Of a DNA stretch of 55,818 nt, positions 11,402-23,955 are shown in pieces. Under the pieces are notes generated by a model. That model saw only the letters and a program-made list of their open reading frames with translations, ran no database searches and was not told where the DNA came from. Within the stretch, counting starts at the first letter, position 1. Each line of letters starts with the position of its first letter. A program made the translations under genes and the position numbers. Source of the DNA: Laetiporus sulphureus 93-53 (lineage: Eukaryota > Basidiomycota > Agaricomycetes > Polyporales > Laetiporaceae); the NCBI RefSeq assembly GCF_001632365.1, contig NW_024468558.1, positions 232,950-288,767 of the forward strand, read 5' to 3'.

Positions 11402-12713
11402 ATGACAGATAGTGCTGAGAAGATGATATCCACGAATCCCGCAGGCCCTTCACCTTCGTGGTGGCGTCCGTATTGGGAGCTGGCCAGGATGCACAAATTT
11501 CCTGCTGGTTCTATCCTTGTCTTCTGGCCCTGTGGTGCGTGATGAGCCCCCAATCTATGCTGGTGGATGACTGACACAATTGAAGTTTGGGGATACCTCC
11601 TCTCCCCTGGTAGTGCAGGGCTCTCCCCGCGCGAACTTACGGTTCATATATTCGCTCTCCTCGTGGGCAGCACACTGTTGCACAGTGCGGCCTGTACCAT
11701 CAACGACATCTGCGATATAGACTTTGACCGTCAAGTCGGTATGTATACGTTTCTATGTGTCCAGGCATGCTGACCTTATGTGTTCTTGCGGCATAGAACG
11801 AACGAAGAATAGACCCTTGGTAACTGGTGCGGTCTCTATCTTCGGCGCCACCGTCTTCCTCGCCTTGCAAGTCCTGGTATTTTTCGCCATGCTGGCATCG
11901 GTGAATCAGACCGCGTGAGCATCCCGCATCTTACTCTTCCTGAGTCCGTAAATACTCACGCGTCAAGAAGCCTCCTCTGCGGCACGTTTGGCGTATTTCC
12001 ACTGCACGCATTCTACCCACTCATGAAACGGATCACATGGTGGCCGCAGGCATGGCTAGGTAATGTTCTGACTCGCGTGCAATGTGAGTCGTCGCTGAAG
12101 CCAACCAGGTCTTGCGATGAACTGGGGCCTTCCGACCGCGTGGCTCATCGCTGCGCCGAAGGATGTGAAGTCTACGGCTATGTGGGCGCTCACGTTCGGA
12201 GCATTTTGGTGCGTTGAACCAACAATGCCGCTCATTATATTCTCACCTTTCTGTGTCGAAGCTGGACTATCGTGTATGACACCATCTACGGCTGCCAGGT
12301 TCGTCTACATCGCTCATGTCTTTAGCATTTCCACTCATCCTGCCTTTCTCCGCAGGATCGCGAGGACGATGTCACAGCGGGCGTGAAGTCGACTGCACTT
12401 CTCTTCGGCGACTTCGTGAAGCCTATCCTCGCCATGTTCGCGACTGTTTTCGTAGCCAGCCTTGGCTACGCCGGAGTCGTCACCGGTCGAAGCGCGGTCT
12501 ACTTTGTCCTGGCCGTCGGAGGGTGTGCGGCGCACCTGTCCTGGCAGCTCCTTACTCTCCGAGCCGACAATCCGGAAGACTGCTGGCGCAAGTTCAATGT
12601 CAGTGCTTCTACATTTCCCCTCTCCTAACGTTGCTCATGTCCGCATCAAGGCTAATGGTTACTTGGGATATATCGTTGCAGGGGGCATGCTTGCAGAGCG
12701 CTATCTCGCCTAG
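11402..12713 (+). CDS. UbiA-family membrane prenyltransferase
   Basis: Eight exons join in frame with introns of about 50-60 bases, giving roughly 300 residues. UbiA enzymes transfer a polyprenyl chain from its diphosphate to an aromatic acceptor inside a membrane. Both Mg-diphosphate motifs are present. The first is NDICDIDFD followed by ERTKNRPL, split by an intron after RQV. The second is DTIYGCQDREDD. Several hydrophobic segments fit the nine-helix fold. The N-terminus (MTDSAEKMISTNPAGPSPSWW) is short and acidic and does not look like a mitochondrial presequence. COQ2, the ubiquinone-pathway member, would normally have one. A role in secondary metabolism (meroterpenoid-like) is therefore an inference, not shown; no clear biosynthetic partner genes lie next to it. 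The gene converges on the flippase gene. Confidence 0.9.
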
Positions 12714-13915
12714 GCAACATTATGTCTCTTTCACACATGTTCTGTCACGGATTCCCGGTTCTCAGCGTAAGTTCTTTTGTCTATCCTGCGACCACCAGTG
12801 CAGATCGTCCTTTCTCTTCTGAAGTTCCCGTAGTTGTTTACATATTGGCTGGCGATAGAGTATCGGTGCCGGGCACTGAGCTAAGTAGGTTTTGAGGCAT
12901 ACAGAAATAGAGGGCCCTGCTGCGGTATCTGAAAACGTCTGCCCCGACAATCGCAGAACTTCGTGTCTGGACACGCTCAAGTTTTCGATGAATCTCTACT
13001 CTCAAGGGATTTGGGGTCTATACCTTCCTCACTGGTGGCATTCCCCCCTTGTCATGAGTATCACTTTATTCGGGCGATCCCTTTAGTTGTGATCATTCCT
13101 TGCCCAGAAAGGGTTGGAGGACTAGGCCACTTTCTCTTCGAAGAAGCAGAACAAAAAAGAAGACAAAAAAAATCAGCTTGTAGCTATGTGACAAAGTTAG
13201 GTCTGCATGTAGCATGAGCGTCACAGACACCGTGAATGCTGGAAGGTCCTGACGAGAAGTGGAAAGCGCGATCACGTGGAAGACGCCCACATCTACACAG
13301 CGCTGATCGATCGCGTCGCGAGGAGGCGCTTGCTGCATCGTCTGCCAATATTTGCTAGCGAAACAGAACTCTTCGATTTAGATAATTTCGTGTCCGAGAA
13401 ATTCGGGCGATTTTATAGCACATATTCAGAAAACATGCGGTAGTTGTCTGCGGCATTGCGATCAGTAGTATTGCGTTCTGGGTGCGGAGATCGCCGCCAA
13501 TATTCTGGCCGTACATACACTCCATTTCTTTCTCAGAGGCAATGACATTGTGGTGTGAATCCTGGTTGTACATAGTAGGTATGAGCAGCCCCAGCCAGCT
13601 CCTGCACATGTAAGTGAGCAAACAGTAGTCGAGGCGGTAAAACACCAGCGGCACAAGGCACATGCTTGCATGATGTCCTCTCCAACCGATGAGGAATGAA
13701 AGTTAAGGAGGTATCAATGGCGACGTGAAAGATCATGACGAGAATAGAGACGAGACAAATGGAACAAAGCCGGGCACAATACTCGTGGAATTAACGTAGG
13801 TCGTGAGAGATGCAGGTGAGGGCTACAACTACGGGCCATATATAAGCAGGTGGGGAACAACAGCAAACGAACGTGAGCAAATAATTATTGAATGTATGAA
13901 GCGTCCGGCGTGATT
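12714..13915. other. Intergenic, convergent 3' ends; no gene seen
   Basis: This 1.2 kb separates the 3' ends of the UbiA gene (plus) and the flippase gene (minus). It has an A-rich stretch near 13,150-13,175 and only short open frames without recognisable proteins or joined exons. It presumably holds both 3' untranslated regions. Confidence 0.6.
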
Positions 13916-16900
13916 CTAGAGTTGAGAGTACGATGAAGCGGAGGTATGTGTTGGCGGGTCGTGCGGTGGCCTGTCCGCCGGTTCCGGTGACACCTGTTCC
14001 GCTAGCGCTGGCGGCTTCTTCCTTCTTAGCGACCGCGACAGCGAGAAGTGCGGCAACAGCGAGCCGCTCCGCTTTCGCCTCTTGAATGGTGACTTGAAGC
14101 CGTGGCGCTCGGACAAGTTCGTCTGCATCCGCTGCAGCGCGATGCCGTTCTCCTCCGTCGAGAAGTCGAACCCACGGCTCTGCGAGCGCACACCCGTCGA
14201 CATATCCGTCCTGCTTCCCACTGCATGGGTCCCGAACGGCCGCCGCCGGGAGCCTGTCGACCGCCGGCTCGGAGTTTCCTTCAGGTTCGCGATCCCTTGC
14301 GACCGCTCCGACGCGAAGTCGCGGTTTGGATCGAGCTTGTGCAGCCAACGTACCCGGTCGATGTCGCTCGGGTTGAATGTGAACTTATACGCCTTGCATA
14401 CGTAGCGCGGTAACAGGGCGAGCACGACGGTGAGGAAGATGCCGAACCAGAAATACGCGGATGGCCAGAGGTAGGCGTCGTTCCCGTAGACGGGACTAAC
14501 GAACCACGAGGGAGTGATTGCGGAGTAGATAGCCTACAGAGATGTGAGACACGAAGGTGGAGGGAGGATGGCTGAACATACCGTGTAGGCCCACACAAGC
14601 ACGATACCCAGTGCTACGGCGAAAAACACCCAGCCAGTCCATGCGGCAGTATTGAGACCATTGAACAGATTCGCTGTCGTGACTGCCGATATCGCCATCA
14701 CCTACAATGCAGTTTAGTAAGTTCCGAAGCAGATACGCAGTTCAAACGCACCGTGGTAAACTCGTATTGATATACTGCGTAACCGTCAGTCCGAGACGTA
14801 GTCGTCTTGTATCCGTAGAAGATCAAGAAAAAGATCAGCACGGACTGCAGGCATGTCAGTATCTCAGTGCGTGGGGAACGAGCACGGTACATACCTGTAC
14901 GATTCCGTCGAACATGTAAATAAGGAAGAGCCTGGTGCCGAAGTACTCGCCGCGACGACTATGACTGTACAGCTCCGGGAGAGCCATGAGGATATGGTCG
15001 TCTATGTCATGAGATGAGACCTCGATGAGAACCGTCAAAACACTCAGGGAAACCTACCGGCATGTCTGTCAAACAATCCAATGGCAATGACAGGGGCGAT
15101 AGTGAAGAAAGAATTCCACCATAGGAGATAAGTGTATTCGAAGGCGCTAATCCCGTCAAAGTGAGACGAGATGCTGTGATGGTACCGATAAATCCAACTC
15201 ACTATGCACTGCTCCAACCGCAGTAGATCTGGAACCACCAGAGGACGCCGATACAAATGATGTTCTTGTAAAAGAAGTTGACGATCCTGAGAGCGCGTCA
15301 GACCGGCGTCACGATCACATGAAAAACCACAGCATACATGTTACCATTACGGGCATATGACCAGTGCCCGTGGACGAGCAACAACCTCTTCAAGAACCGG
15401 AACTGACCGATGTCATCAGCGAACCAATCACAACTGATAGTACCACAACCTACCTGAGCAATAGCATAATCGGACGAGTTCGCAGCCTGAAGACCCTCTT
15501 GACCAGAGATACCGACACCAACGTCGGCAGCTTGGATCATACTGACGTCGTTCGCACCGTCCCCAATAGCCAGCGTCATGCTGCCTAAGCCTTCCTTGAC
15601 CAACTTGACAATCAAGGCCTTCTGTATCGGTGAAACACGACAGCAGATGACGCCTTCGCATTGCATAGAAAGACGGAGTAATAGCTGCTTATGCCGGTCG
15701 TCGCTGAGGGCCTATCGACAAATCAGAAACATCATAAAGAGAATAAAGTGGAGCATACTCACCACGCTGAGAGCACTGCCGTCAATGACGAGTACGAACC
15801 CGCCCGAGCGCTCGCCGTTGTCGTGGCCGACAAGGCTAGACGCATCGGTGGGCACTCTCTGCAGAGCAAGAGAAGAGCGCCTGCTCCTCGACATGGACGA
15901 GCGGGGACTCATAATAATATCACCATCGAGAATGCCGCTATCCGGGAAGAAGTTCTTCGCAGCGCCCACCAGCTGCGAGTGGACAGACTTCGACTGTCCG
16001 TCGACCCCGCCTCTAATGACGATGATATTATCTTGGCGGCCGATGAGGTTAGTACTGTGGCCAATAGCTACGAGACAGGACGTCAGATGTTATGGTGCAG
16101 CGAGTAAGATCAAGGCATACCTATTGCAGTTTCGACCTTGTCTCCAGTCGCCACCCAGATCTTGATACCTGCTTCCTTAAGGTCAGCGATCGTCTCCGGC
16201 ACACCGTCCTGCAGACGATCTTCGATGGCAGTGGCACCCAGCAGTCGGAGGTTATGTTCAATCTCTTCGTAACACGCATCGACCTTCCCTTCACGATCTT
16301 CAAGTGACACGGAAGCTTCGAGATAGCGGCGGTTCCAAGAGTCGTACTCGTCATCTAACATAATCGACCGTTAGCAACTGCCACTTTACAGTGTCATACA
16401 TACTCACCGGTGATGACCTTGTATGCCAAGGTGAGCGTTCGTAGTCCATCGCTCGCGAACTCGTCCAAGTGACCCTCCGTGGCCTTCTTCAGCTCATTGG
16501 ATCCAGGCACGAGGCGCTCGAAGATGACATTATCAGCGCCCTTCGTCAGCAAGAAGACCTTCTCCTTCTCATCATCGTCCAGTTTGCGCACGATGACGCT
16601 CATCCGCTTGCGCGAGGATGTGAACTCAAGAATATTCAGTAGCTCGTACCGCTCGTACTCTTCTGAGAACGGCGTCTGCAGTGTCAGGATCTCCCTGTCG
16701 CGCCCGCGAAAGACGAATCCTGCATCCGCGGCGGCCTGCACGAGCGCAGCCTCATCCGGACTTTGTGCTTTGTACTCAATTGAGCCCCTTGCCGGGTCCA
16801 CTGAGACAAGCGCAGTGTGACAGAGAGCTAGACAGCTGAAGAAGCCGTTAATGAGATGGGCGTGGTGGGAAGCCTCCGATTGAGGATCAGCATTCTTCGC

Positions 16901-18948
16901 GGAAGCGATATCCGCAGCGAGTACAGCGTCGCGGAAATGTGATAAGACGTGCTCCGCCAGCCCGACCTTGTCGGCGGCGAGCGGGTTGGGTACGTCCAAG
17001 GACGACGACACCGGTGTCTTCTTGCCGTCGAGCTCCGGCGAGTGCGTTCCGGATGATTTTGACCCAGTAGCCTCGCCTTCCTCGAGAACGCCGACTTTTG
17101 TCGACTCTTCGTCTCCCTGGCCGTTGGCATTCCCACGGTAGGCTCGTCCACCCACGGAGCACTGCCTGAAGATCATGACGTTCTGGAAACGGGAGATTGA
17201 TGAGAGAAAAGGCACGAGGTAGTGACGTGGGGGCACGCACCTGAGTCAAAGTACCAGTTTTATCGGAGAAGATATACTCTATTTGACCCAGATCGTCCGA
17301 AAGGTTCCAACTCCTCGCTAATGTGGGCGTATCGGTCTCCTTGTAATACATTTCATGATCGAAATAGATAAAAAGGGCCTGGCATGTTCGTACTGCTTCT
17401 ACGGAAATGTACAATGAGATAGGGATGATGTTTTGGAAGCTGGATGCGGCTCATGAGTACCAATGCCAGATACAAGTGAGATCGCACGAACGTGATCAGA
17501 GCGAAAGCGAATGTCACTACACCGTTGACATGTGTGTTGTTATCCGACTGATTATCGTCATATAGCCAAGGCGCGAGGCGAGGGTAGTAGCGCTGCTCGA
17601 GAACCGCGTCCACGATACCACACACGACAGCCATTGCAGCAAGAATGATTAGATTGATGAATCTACGCAAAAAGTTATCAACGAAAGTGTACAACGAAGT
17701 AAAGCATACTACGACATACACTTGGGGATTCATCTGCCGCTCCACCTTACTGCGCTTGCTGGGCGCACCGCCGGAGTTGAGCATGATCTTGGTATCGTTG
17801 CCGGTGAAAAGGATAAGTCCTATCACCCAGCGGGTATTCCTCAGCACGGTACCCCTGAGCAAGACCATCGAGATGTCCACGGCGGATTTTGAATCCTTCT
17901 CGGATACGACAGCTGCATTGAGCTTGTACAGGTTATTGTCGGGACGATCGCAGTCGACCTGAAATGAATTGCGGATGTCTGCACACTCGCGCGCAGAGCG
18001 CAGGTGGGTGAGCGCGGGATTCGCTGTGCGCGACTTGAGGTTCGTCTCGCCGTCGAGGTTCTTCGTCTCGACATAGCAAACGTTTTCATCCTCGGATGTC
18101 GCACAAATGAGGATATCGGCGGGGAAGGACTCATTGTCCATGATCTTGACAAAGTCCCCTACCTTGATGTCCTCCCAGGCGATCTTCTTCCAGTGGGGCC
18201 GGGCATGGTCTCCCTCCGGATCACCACTGAGAGTACGGAACAACCCACCATCCTGATCATCATCGTCAAACTCCACACCTTCCATCGCATTGTCCTGGCC
18301 GTTCTCTCCACGAAGCTGTCCATCCACGCCTTCAGGTGGAGCGGCGCGCTCGAGCTCGATCGCCTCAACGTCTGCAACAGGGGCTCTCTTCTTGCGATAG
18401 GACATGATGGTCGGGACAATGGCGGGCATGAAAGTCTTTTCCTTGCCTTGCATGGCATTCGGATTCCTCCAAGCACCACCCTTCAGAACAAGCACCTCGG
18501 AGTGGTTGATGCTGTGATCGGACTGATGGCGTTTAAAATCCTCATAGCCGTCCTTGAGACCAGTGATCGCAAGAATAATAAGCAGAGGAAGGATAGCAAG
18601 ACCAGGGGATATGGTAGAGAAGATAGAAAAGAATTGCAGGATGGCGATGGCGAGGAAGAAGATGTTTGCTACCCGGCGGAACTGCTCGAGGAGGTTTCGA
18701 GGGATGAAAGTGACGAGAGAGTATTTGGACGTGATGGTTTGATTCGTGCAATAGACATGCTCCTTCTTGATCCTGCCCTTGTGGTCCAGGTAGTCTTCTG
18801 GCAGACTCTGGTGGACGAATACCGTGCGCGGCGGACCGACCTCCTTGGAGCGGTTAAAGATCTCCTCAACATTAAAGTTGACGACATTGTCGAGGAATGT
18901 ATTGGTCTTATTGTACCAGGTGGCGACTTTGGAAAAGAAGCCAGCCAT
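13916..18948 (-). CDS. P4-type ATPase, phospholipid flippase (Dnf1/Dnf2-like)
   Basis: A multi-exon gene on the minus strand encodes a full-length aminophospholipid-flippase-type ATPase, which moves phospholipids to the cytosolic leaflet of plasma or endosomal membranes. In order: a start at 18,948 ([14 protein letters not shown]), the first helix pair near [14 protein letters not shown], the actuator motif LDGETNLK, the P4-typical PISLYISVE segment, the phosphorylation site DKTGTLTQN, the nucleotide-binding [11 protein letters not shown], the hinge [16 protein letters not shown], and six further C-terminal helices spread over short exons. A long basic, Ser-rich tail ends at 13,916. An acidic loop ([10 protein letters not shown]) sits before the actuator domain. 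[14 protein letters not shown] and the overall layout favour the Dnf1/Dnf2 branch over Neo1 or Drs2, moderately sure. No disabling change was seen. Confidence 0.95.
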
Positions 18949-19147
18949 CAGGCCGTCGGGGGAGGGGGGAGGGAGAGCGGGAGGTGGTGCGGAGATGGGA
19001 ATGGGAGAGACTTAGGCATGTAAGTATGAGGAGTCGTGCGGGGAGTAGCGGACACCGGCCGTCGGTCAGCATCGTGACATAACGTGACCCGATATGGCTT
19101 CCGCGTCACACTCCGTCACGCGCTTATCCCTGTCGTGACCTGCCGTG

Positions 19148-19387
19148 TCAGCGCGGCCAACATCTTCCTTTCTCTCCGGCCTTTGGCTCGCCGTGCTGAC
19201 CGTTTCGCCTCCTCGCTCGCTTGTCGTCGCCCTCGTTTGAGGTCCAGTGTTCACCGTCGTACTTGACCTTCTCGCCGTGCTCCTGAAGCTCTTCGCCGCC
19301 GCCTTCTCGTCCGCCCGATACGCTTGCATGCGTCTGCTTGGCATCTGATTCATCATGGGGTACTTTGCCGCCTTGTATGACGTCCAT
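19148..19387 (-). CDS. Small hydrophilic protein, unknown
   Basis: An ATG at 19,387 (context AAACATGGAC) opens a 79-residue frame of strongly hydrophilic composition, rich in Gly, Glu, Lys, Arg and Asp, with GGREGGGEELQEHGEK and YDGEHWTSNEGDDKRARR. The frame stays open further upstream but has no ATG there. The composition resembles small LEA-like or stress proteins, but no family is recognised. It may be real or a chance open frame in GC-rich DNA upstream of the flippase gene. Confidence 0.3.
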   Translation of the reverse strand: MDVIQGGKVPHDESDAKQTHASVSGGREGGGEELQEHGEKVKYDGEHWTSNEGDDKRARRRNGQHGEPKAGEKGRCWPR

Positions 19388-19432
19388 GTTTCTACCCGTG
19401 TACTGATGCGGCTTCTGCACCGCCTTCGCCAC

Positions 19433-21162
19433 CGACGTTCACCGTGGCTCAGCGAACACGGCTAGCCTCTGCTTTGTCCTCGATGCATGGGAACTACATG
19501 TCACACATTGCTGCATGATGTGTCGTGGGTGTCGGCCTGACGAATCAAATCATCAAATAACGACCCTTAGACATGATGAACAACATCTGGACTGATGGCT
19601 GACGCTGTCAGTGATTGGGCAATCGCTTATCTATTGGCTATTATTGTGGATGGCTTTACTGGTCTTGCATGGTCTCGGCCGGCTGGTGCAAGCTCGTGAC
19701 CACTGTTCCCTCTGTCCGGAGTAAGCGCAATGTCAATTGAACTGTTGCTTCTGCCATCAGGATTGTGGCACACCGGTTTTTGTAAAATCCTCTCTGTATT
19801 GTGCTGTTGAGTAGCGTCATAATGCCCGGTGCCCCTGTAAGTGCAACCATTTGTCGAGTCCACAATCCGGTTCGTTTGGCCTGCATGCACACCGAATGAT
19901 TTGGACACATCATAAAGTATCGGTTACGTACGTACGTTATCCCGCTTCGGATTGCAGATTGGCTGTCCGGCTGACCAGCCGCAGCGCATGGGAATGATTT
20001 TCATTGACACCGAATAGACCTAAGAAGTAGGTCATTCTGCTTTGGTCGTTTATGCCGATTGACTAGGAGTGTCGCATCACTGAACAGTTCATATACGTGT
20101 GCTGGTCTTATGGGCTCTGTTTGACACCTCGACTTGAAACTCGTTCGACGTTCTCATCCTTGTCGCTCAAATGTCAGGGCGCAACTGAATGAAAGTTTTT
20201 ACTTCACGATGTCATGCATACAAGCGATTGTCCGAGAGGATCTAGAGTTGTCTGTGATACAGATTGTGGTACATTCACAATGACCACTGGTGAGGTTGTT
20301 TAATATGTCTCACAGATAGACGCACATACGGATCCCACTTTACTCGTGCGCTCACACTTCCAAGCAAACAGAGTCTGACAGTCAACCAATGCTTACCCTT
20401 CTCATCGACATTTTTCGCAATGTAACCACCCCCAATGGATAAATCACTCGATAACCCGTTGTATTCAAGACCGAATGGACTCATAGCAAACGTGTTCACG
20501 GCAGAGAGCTCAATATTGTAGACTCGCAGACGAGGTGGTGTAGCCACACATTCTGACCGTGAGTCAACCGCTGCAGTAATGTGAAGAAAACATTTCAGGG
20601 CGGTCCGATGCTCGCCTAGCATTGTTTTTACCATTAGTCACCAGCAGCTCAAGTGCTCACCAGTGGAGGCGGCTTGCAAGCTCGATGTCTAGACATGAAG
20701 AAAAGACATGACCAATATGCATTTGCATGCGAGCGACATGCGACGGACCCTCACTTGTTCAAAGTGATTTTTTCTTCTCCGTTCGTAATGTCCGACTGTC
20801 TTCACGAACGGTGCAAAGACGCGGGGAAACCTTGGAGGAGATGAATTCGAGAGGTGAGCGCTTGAGCGCTGAGCGGGAGAACAAGTCCGGACTCCGAAGC
20901 CTCACGCCGGCGAAGATCATGGGAATATGCTGACTAGGATGAGAATGTATGCGCTCTCTTGAATTCGTAGTAAAAGCTTGCTGGTAGAATGCTACTACTG
21001 AGCACTATGTAAAATTCGGAAGTTCGAGCTTCGTATAGTGAGTGGCCGGAAGTGCAAGAGCCAATCGTGACGCGCGACGCGACGCGTCATTGGTCCGATG
21101 CGATCCGAAACTCATCCACGTGATGCAAAGTGTGACTGTGTGATCGAGGTGTTACGGCGTGA
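19433..21162. other. Intergenic between flippase and HSP60, with one possible gene fragment (minus)
   Basis: Mostly without supported genes. On the minus strand at about 20,290-20,600 an exon-like segment follows a CTGCAG acceptor, encodes RLRVYNIELSAVNTFAMSPF and then IGGGYIAKNVDEK, and ends at a GGTAAGC donor. A further short piece before a stop may be its last exon. An upstream piece ending TG/GTGAGC lies near 20,690. No family was recognised. CCAAT-type boxes near 21,062 and 21,087 belong to the HSP60 promoter region. Confidence 0.35.
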
Positions 21163-21175
21163 TTCTAGATAGTTC
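21163..21175 (+). promoter_or_regulatory. Heat-shock-element-like site upstream of HSP60
   Basis: TTCTAGATAGTTC fits the three-pentamer heat shock element TTCnnGAAnnTTC with a single mismatch (GAT for GAA). It lies about 115 bases before the HSP60 start codon, where HSF1-type factors would bind. That it is used is inference. Confidence 0.55.
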
Positions 21176-21290
21176 GACGTCAAATTCTTCATAAGGTCCA
21201 CCTGCGCTCGCCAGCATTCTGCGTGTTGCTCGCCATCCAGCCCCTTTTCCTCGTCGTCTGCCTTCGCCATTGACCGTTTTCCTGTTCAAA

Positions 21291-23252
21291 ATGCACCATC
21301 TGTCGCAGTCATCCTCTTCTGCTCTTCGTCGCGCTGCTGTTAAGGCCGCGAAGCCGTCGTTGGCGCGCGGCGCGCACAAGGAGATCAAGTTCTCGAATGA
21401 GGGTCGCGCAAGCATCCTCAAGGGTGTTGACGTTCTCGCCGACGCCGTCAGTGTGACGTTAGGTCCTAAGGGTATGAAAAAAAACGCGTGAAACCGCGAG
21501 AATATGAGTCTGACTATTCTTTCACAGGACGCAACGTTATCATTGAGCAGGCGTTTGGAGGCCCCAAGATTACAAAGGGTAGGATCCCTCCATATTTCGT
21601 GTTTTTTTTTCCTCTCGTAGCTCATGCTGTGTTGCATAGATGGTGTCACCGTCGCAAAGGCCATTTCGCTTGAGAACAAGTTCGAGAACCTCGGTGCTCG
21701 GTAAGCTGGTTGTGCCTTACTCGTTTTTTTTCGTGTCTCACGCTTGTGAAATAGCCTTGTTCAGGACGTTGCGCAGAAGACCAACGAGATTGCCGGTGAT
21801 GGCACCACGACTGCGACGGTGCTTGCTCGCGCAATCTATTCCGAGGGTGTTAAAAACGTAGCCGCCGGCTGCAACCCAATGGATCTGCGCCGCGGTTCGC
21901 AAGCTGCTGTCGACGTTGTCGTCAAGTTCCTCTCTGCGCACACGAAGACGATCACAACCACTGCTGAGATTGCTCAGGTCGCGACCATTTCCGCGAATGG
22001 CGACAGCCATGTTGGCAATATCATTGCGCAGGCCATGGAGAAGGTCGGCAAGGAGGGTGTCATCACCGTGAAGGAGGGCAAGACGACGGAAGATGAGATT
22101 GAGATCACGGAGGGTATGCGCTTTGACCGTGGCTTCATTAGCCCGTACTTCATTACGGACGTCAAGAGCCAGAAGGTCGAGTTTGAGAAGCCTCTCATCC
22201 TGCTCAGCGAGAAGAAGATCAGCGTTCTCCAGGATATTCTCCCGGCACTTGAGGCCTCCATTTCGCAAAGGCGCCCACTGCTTGTCATTGCCGAGGACGT
22301 CGACAATGAGGCGCTCGCGGCCTGCGTTGTCAACAAACTCCGTGGCCAGATCCAGGTCTGCGCTGTCAAGGCGCCCGGCTTCGGTGACAATCGCAAGTCT
22401 ATCCTGGGCGATATCGCCGTCCTCACTGGTAGTACCGTTTTCACGGACGAGCTCGACATGAAGCTCGAACACATGACCGCTGATATGCTGGGCTCGACCG
22501 GTTCCGTCACAATCACGAAGGAAGACACGATCATCCTCAATGGTGAGGGCTCGAAGGACGTTATCCAGCAGCGCTGCGAGCAAATTCGCGCGCTCATTAA
22601 CGACCCGACGACGAGCGACTACGACAAGACGAAGCTGCTCGAGCGTCTCGCGAAGCTCAGTGGTGGTGTCGCCGTCATCAAGGTCGGCGGCAGCAGCGAG
22701 GTCGAGGTCAGCGAGAAGAAGGACCGTTACGATGACGCGCTGAACGCCACCCGCGCTGCCGTCGAGGAGGGTATCCTCCCAGGTGGTGGTGTCGCGCTGC
22801 TCAAGGCGTCACTCGCGCTCGCGTCGAAGGCACCTGGCTCGAACGGCCCGTCGTCTGCCGACGCGAAGTCCATCCCGACGGCGAACTTTGACCAGGACCT
22901 CGGCGTGCAGATCATTAAGCGCGCGATTACGAATCCGGCGCGGACGATTCTGAGCAACGCGGGCGAGGAGGCATCTGTGATCGTCGGTAACCTGACGGCG
23001 AACTATGGTAGTCCGGACAAGTTCAACTGGGGTTACGACGCGAGCAAGGGCGAATACGTCGACATGGTGAAGGCTGGTATTGTCGACCCGCTCAAGGTCG
23101 TCAGGACCGCGCTTGTGGACGCCGCTGGTGTTGCAAGCCTGCTGACGACAAGTGAGGCGAGCATCGTCGAGGCTGAGGAGAAGCACAACGCAGCTCCGGG
23201 TGGTGCGGGTGGTATGGGCGGTATGGGTGGCATGGGCGGTATGGGCTTCTAA
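21291..23252 (+). CDS. HSP60: Mitochondrial chaperonin HSP60
   Basis: Four exons encode a group I chaperonin that folds imported proteins in the mitochondrial matrix. The start at 21,291 gives a basic, Ser/Ala/Arg-rich presequence ([20 protein letters not shown]) before the mature start near [11 protein letters not shown]. Three introns fall early, after TLGPKG, after GGPKITK and after FENLGAR, and join in frame. The last exon (from about 21,755) holds the rest. Family marks include [13 protein letters not shown] for ATP binding, the [12 protein letters not shown] segment, and the [14 protein letters not shown] tail typical of this family. Length is normal. A heat-shock-like element lies upstream. 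Confidence 0.97.
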
Positions 23253-23955
23253 GCTGGCGCACTACGGCGCGGCGGTGCTGCCTCCTCCCCCTTTTCATCT
23301 CCGTGACTCTTCTGCAGACACAAAAGTATCGTGACAAAAACGTAGAGGTAATGTCGGGTTTTGTTGTCATTGTGTTCTCATCACGCACGTATCATCCCCA
23401 TCTTGTTTCGTATATCTATCATTGCTATCTGTTGTATCATCTGCTAGTCGGCACTCAACTCATCAATCAACTCTCCGCTCACGTAACATTTCGTGTATCG
23501 TTTGAGGATCTCTCAATCCTCGTTTGACGTGGGTTGGAGCGAGATGCACACATCATCGTAAACCAAGGCACGTCGTACGAGCTGTATTTTGAAGACAAAA
23601 AAGCCTTGTTTACTTTCTGCAGCTAATGTTACATCTACACACTCTCCGTTCCTCGCTGTTCAACCTATCGCTACTTCCGCCTCCCTCACGATGAAGGCGG
23701 AACATATACAGCCGGTGACGTTGCATATAAACCCTTCCGATAGTCCTCGGATGACATACTACGACCGATACAGCCCGAGGATTGTCAAGACGATGTAGGT
23801 CCTTTGCCGTCCCCTGTGTCAAGCGGAGAGCACGACGACGAGCGAGCATGGCGCAGTGATTTTCCGTGTTGCCTACTGTGCGAACCTCCGTTGACAAGTA
23901 CGCTCACCGGGCATGAGTTCCGGCGAGCGGCAAAAAAATAAGGAAGAGAGAATAA
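23253..23955. other. Convergent spacer between HSP60 and COX16
   Basis: The 3' ends of HSP60 (plus) and COX16 (minus) face each other here. The stretch is T-rich after HSP60 (3' untranslated region) and has no convincing gene. An AT-rich segment (CAAAAAAATAAGG) lies just past the COX16 stop. Confidence 0.6.

Noticed and set aside
12892..13736. Several 60-100 codon open frames between UbiA and the flippase
   Set aside because: They overlap on both strands, have no conserved motif and lie in expected 3' untranslated sequence.
19148..19432. Longer version of the small minus-strand protein starting at 19,432
   Set aside because: The codon at 19,432 is GTG. The first ATG in the frame is at 19,387, which I used instead.
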